Assembly (NCBI GenBank): GCA_934402315.1
Contig: CAKRTS010000016.1
Span: 28,775 to 92,774 of the forward strand
Length of the DNA: 64,000 nt
Reading direction: 5' to 3'
Origin: an uncultured Acetatifactor sp.
GTDB taxonomy: Bacteria; Bacillota; Clostridia; Lachnospirales; Lachnospiraceae
Positions 61,527 through 64,000 of the stretch are shown here, piece by piece. The notes under the pieces are model-generated. The model saw only the letters and a list, made by a program, of their open reading frames with translations. It had not been told where the DNA came from and ran no database searches. The position numbers and the translations under genes are program-made. Positions within the stretch are counted from its first letter, which is position 1, and the number at the start of each line of letters is the position of its first letter.

Positions 61527-62742
61527 GTTTTTTATAACAAAGATTTTTTTGAGAAAGTTGTTAATTGTATTTAGTGTATTTTTGTTGCTTTTTCTGAGTG
61601 ATTACCTTGTTTTTATTGCAGCTCGCTCCACTGTTTCAACTTTCCAAGGGTATGAAGAGATGAAACATTTAAATCAAACAGGGAATTATATAGCTAACTT
61701 AGATCCGAACAGTGACATGAATATGGGTAATATTGACAAAAGTGACACACAAAATGTATATGATTATTTAAATGATAATAATCTTAGCTATGCCTTATTC
61801 ACAGACGGGTTCATTGTATCATTGCCTAATGATTATGATATGAAAGTTTCATTCGCTTATTTAAATGAAGAATACTATAAGTTAAATAGGCAATTTGAAA
61901 TTGCACAAGGAAAAGACTTAGATTTTGATTACAGTTTTGATGACGATATAGAAATCCCTGTTCTGATTGGAAAAGGATTAAGTGAAACATATCCGCTAGG
62001 CTCTATGATAAAAATTGAAGATCCTGTGCTTCAGAAACAAATAATTCTAAAAGTTCAGGGGATTTTAAAACCAAATATATATCATTCCAATTTTTATTCC
62101 CTCAGTTCAAAACAGTACTATAATTTTTCAGTTGTGATACCTGTTAATGAAGATTTTCTCAATAATTCAAATGTGGGACTTCAACTTCAGGGACTCTTCG
62201 ATATCATACTTCTTCAAACATCGAAGAATGAAATTGAAGGCTTACGTAAGGTTATGCAAGATAGATTGGGTTTAAAATTTAACTTTTATACCCAAGAAGA
62301 AAATTTTGAGTATTTTAATAAATATTATTTCAGTTCATTAAAAATCATAGCTATACTAACTACAATTTTAACATTGATTATAATTGGTCTTACTATCTGG
62401 AATTCCTTAGCTAGTATACGTGTGATGATTAAAGATTTTACAATTAATCTATTTGTTGGATTAAGCTATTCAAGGTTACGAAAGATTTTTTATGGTTATT
62501 ATGGAATATTGTTTTTTGCTAATTTGATAGTTCTCTTTATTATAACTGCTTATTCAAGATATGGAACTTGGATAAGAAAGGATGCTTCTTTTTCTACATT
62601 TGGTTTATTTGGTGTAATAGGGATGGATTGGTTAGCTTTAGGGGCAGTGCTATTTTTTGATATTATTATTGGAATGATTATTGTCGAAATTATGTTGTGG
62701 AGAATTAAAAAAGTTCCGATTTCTTTGGGGGTGTTACAATGA
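61513..62742 (+). CDS. FtsX/MacB-like ABC transporter permease
   Basis: 409 residues from a TTG inside the end of the preceding gene. The topology is one N-terminal transmembrane helix, a large extracytoplasmic domain of about 240 residues, and three C-terminal helices ('IIAILTTILTLIIIGLTIW', 'YYGILFFANLIVLFIITAY', 'WLALGAVLFFDIIIGMIIV'), the MacB/FtsX arrangement. With the ATPase gene overlapping its stop by 4 nt it forms an exporter of peptides or envelope components, as in bacteriocin-export or immunity operons. The substrate is unknown. Confidence 0.78.
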   Translation: MKIFKFFITKIFLRKLLIVFSVFLLLFLSDYLVFIAARSTVSTFQGYEEMKHLNQTGNYIANLDPNSDMNMGNIDKSDTQNVYDYLNDNNLSYALFTDGFIVSLPNDYDMKVSFAYLNEEYYKLNRQFEIAQGKDLDFDYSFDDDIEIPVLIGKGLSETYPLGSMIKIEDPVLQKQIILKVQGILKPNIYHSNFYSLSSKQYYNFSVVIPVNEDFLNNSNVGLQLQGLFDIILLQTSKNEIEGLRKVMQDRLGLKFNFYTQEENFEYFNKYYFSSLKIIAILTTILTLIIIGLTIWNSLASIRVMIKDFTINLFVGLSYSRLRKIFYGYYGILFFANLIVLFIITAYSRYGTWIRKDASFSTFGLFGVIGMDWLALGAVLFFDIIIGMIIVEIMLWRIKKVPISLGVLQ

Positions 62743-63404
62743 AAAAAATTATCGATCTAACTATTCAAGAAAAAGTGTACAAAAATAAGAGATCACACCT
62801 TTCAATTCTAAATGGCTTCAAACTTGAAGTAAATTGTGGTGAAAAAATTGCTATTGTTGGAAAATCCGGAGTAGGGAAAACAACTTTGTTAAATATTCTT
62901 GGATTGCTAGATAGGAACTATAACGGTTCTTATACACTTTTTGAAACAAAAACTAATGATCTGAATTTAAGCCAATTAGCGGAATGGCGAAATCAAAGGA
63001 TTGGTTTTGTTCTTCAGGAGTCAGCGTTAATTAATTCTTTGACCATCGAGGAGAATATCAAATTACCTTTGTTATATGCAAAATCTGGTCAAAATTGCAA
63101 AGCAGGAGATTTTGAGAGTATCATTGATGGAATTGGGATTGGATCAATATTAAAAAAGAAACCGCTTGAATGCTCTGGTGGTGAAAAATCTCGAGTTGTT
63201 TTTGCTAGGGCAGTAATAATGAGACCTCAGCTCATTTTATGTGATGAGCCAACAGCATCTTTGGATGGTGATAACAAAGAAAGGATTATATCATTACTTT
63301 TTAAAATGAATCAAGATTTTAACACTACTATTATTACTGTTACACATGATCTAGAAGTGGCGGATCGTCATGAAAAGATAATTCATCTTGAACGGAGGAT
63401 GTAA
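62739..63404 (+). CDS. ABC transporter ATPase (LolD/MacB type)
   Basis: 221 residues, ATG overlapping the permease stop. Walker A 'GKSGVGKTTLLNILG' (about residue 40), Q-loop 'VLQESALINSLT', signature 'CSGGEKSR' (about 145) and Walker B 'LILCDEPTASLD' (about 165) are all intact, followed by the His switch 'TVTHDLEVA'. This is the short ATPase type paired with MacB-like permeases. It is active by motif content. Confidence 0.93.
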   Translation: MKKIIDLTIQEKVYKNKRSHLSILNGFKLEVNCGEKIAIVGKSGVGKTTLLNILGLLDRNYNGSYTLFETKTNDLNLSQLAEWRNQRIGFVLQESALINSLTIEENIKLPLLYAKSGQNCKAGDFESIIDGIGIGSILKKKPLECSGGEKSRVVFARAVIMRPQLILCDEPTASLDGDNKERIISLLFKMNQDFNTTIITVTHDLEVADRHEKIIHLERRM

Positions 63405-63406
63405 AA

Positions 63407-63579
63407 ATGGGATTTATTATAATGGTATTATCGGCGATTATTGGAATATTTTTAATTGCTTTAGGAATTTCTGGTATTAAAAACAAAAAAACAAAAAGAA
63501 TAAACTTTGGAATATAATTGCTGTTTTAATTGGAATGTTATTGGTTTGTTTTGCAATTTGGTTAGGATTTCCAAAGTAA
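63407..63579 (+). pseudogene. Small two-helix membrane protein, apparent frameshift
   Basis: The ATG at 63407 follows GGAGGAT and starts 2 nt after the ATPase stop. Frame 0 gives 36 residues with one helix ('MVLSAIIGIFLIALGISGI') and stops at 63517. The -1 frame from the A-rich run near 63481-63503 continues with a second helix ('IIAVLIGMLLVCFAIWLGF') and a stop at 63579. Joined, they make a two-helix protein of about 57 residues. A one-base change in the A-run (real mutation or sequencing error) is the simplest explanation. Confidence 0.5.
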
Positions 63580-63691
63580 AAAATGGTTTCCGTATAGCAT
63601 ATCTTGGCTGAAGTAGGAAGATGAGAATTAGGTATAAGCCTTTTCACCCATGAATGTGTCACGGAAATTCAGAATTCCGAAAGTATGATTG

Positions 63692-63740
63692 AAATACCAC
63701 CATCTCAATGCTTATGTGCATTGAGATGGTGGTATTTTTG
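63692..63740 (+). terminator. Strong intrinsic terminator after the ABC operon
   Basis: AAATACCACCATCTCAATGC (63692-63711) pairs perfectly over 20 bp with 63718-63737, with a 6-nt loop and a run of five Ts. It closes the exporter operon and lies directly upstream of the group II intron insertion. Confidence 0.92.
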
Positions 63741-63742
63741 TC

Positions 63743-64000
63743 GTGCGCCCGGCGGCGCACGTTTCTAACCGGTGCAAGTCCGGAATCCACCCGGTAGTGG
63801 GAAGGATACAGTCGAAGGCAAGGGTGTTCATCGCGAGGTGAAATCTGAAGGAAGCTGGATGTGAGGAACATACTAACTCACGGACAAATCTCTGGTCTGA
63901 CGAACAGAAATCATATATAAGGCTAACCTGCGGATGCTCACTTCCCGGAGCAGGTGCGGAAGTATAGTGAAAACCATGGAACGCATAAAAGAATACATGC
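63743..64000 (+). mobile_element. Group II intron, 5' end (continues beyond window)
   Basis: The sequence starts with GTGCG, the group II 5' consensus, in a GTGCGCC/GGCGCAC hairpin. It continues with the conserved domain I segments of bacterial group II introns ('CCGGTGCAAGTCCGGAA', 'GGATACAGTCGAAGGC', 'GAAGGAAGCTGGATGTGAGG'). Insertion is 3 nt past the T-run of the strong terminator, a placement known for class C introns and occasionally others. The reverse transcriptase gene must lie past 64000. Small frames in this stretch are RNA structure, not genes. Confidence 0.85.

Noticed and set aside
63407..63579. Programmed -1 frameshift in the small membrane protein
   Set aside because: The A-rich run does not present a canonical X-XXY-YYZ heptamer in the correct frame and no downstream stem is evident; mutation or sequencing error is simpler.
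63659..63871. Minus-strand frame of 70 codons at the right edge
   Set aside because: It lies across the terminator hairpin and the structured 5' end of the group II intron, so it is a by-product of RNA structure.

Overview
The window looks like a gut clostridial (Lachnospiraceae-type Firmicutes) chromosome carrying one large integrative and conjugative element (ICE). The signs are strong AGGAGG ribosome sites with frequent TTG/GTG starts, an LPXTG adhesin and sortase, SpoIIE, RsbW-like and SpoVG-type proteins, several large serine recombinases, a Gram-positive type IV secretion system (T4SS) with PrgI, PcfB and CD1108-type proteins, and a group II intron. No rRNA or tRNA gene was seen.

Layout. 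1-3755: a signalling block with the end of a MATE transporter fused to an anti-sigma-type ATPase domain, a SAM methyltransferase, a membrane SpoIIE phosphatase and a free RsbW-like ATPase. 3827-8014: three overlapping large serine recombinase genes, the third cut short. 7953-9614: a GC-rich subtilase gene that lost its N-terminal catalytic Asp region and whose last residues are replaced at 9591. 9591-9914: a 163-bp sequence bounded by inverted repeats, a promoter and a terminator-like leader hairpin.

9915-56529 is the conjugative element, all on the + strand. In order it has small and regulatory genes; a ParM/ParR-like partition pair; a lipoprotein; a 1790-residue thioester/Cna-B adhesin; two DUF5688 genes; RadC-like and Toprim proteins; a probable oriT with an octamer array; mobilisation genes (MobC-like, MOBP relaxase); PcfB and VirD4; Maff2-like and VirB6-like membrane proteins; PrgI; VirB4; an NlpC/P60 hydrolase; an MT-A70 methyltransferase; a 2896-residue ArdC-methylase-helicase polyprotein; a sortase; a double-SpoVG protein; and a DUF6674-like protein. 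The adhesin, sortase and T4SS plausibly act together in cell contact and DNA transfer. Partition, Toprim and the polyprotein plausibly maintain, process and protect the transferring DNA.

Two features stand out. An AT-rich nucleotide-cyclase-like gene (39063-39872) sits as an isolated cassette between virB4 and the NlpC/P60 gene. A complete TnpV-like gene (45506-45871) lies in another reading frame inside the giant polyprotein gene.

56532-64000 is an AT-rich accessory tail. An IS21-family element is inserted in the loop of the terminator that closes the conjugative block, with a 5-bp target duplication. It is followed by broken genes (phosphopantetheinyl transferase, a serine-hydrolase tail, a second DUF6674-like remnant), a PEBP-family gene, an ABC exporter operon, a strong terminator and the 5' end of a group II intron that runs out of the window. 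No integrase clearly belonging to the ICE and no right end were found, so the element probably extends beyond the window.
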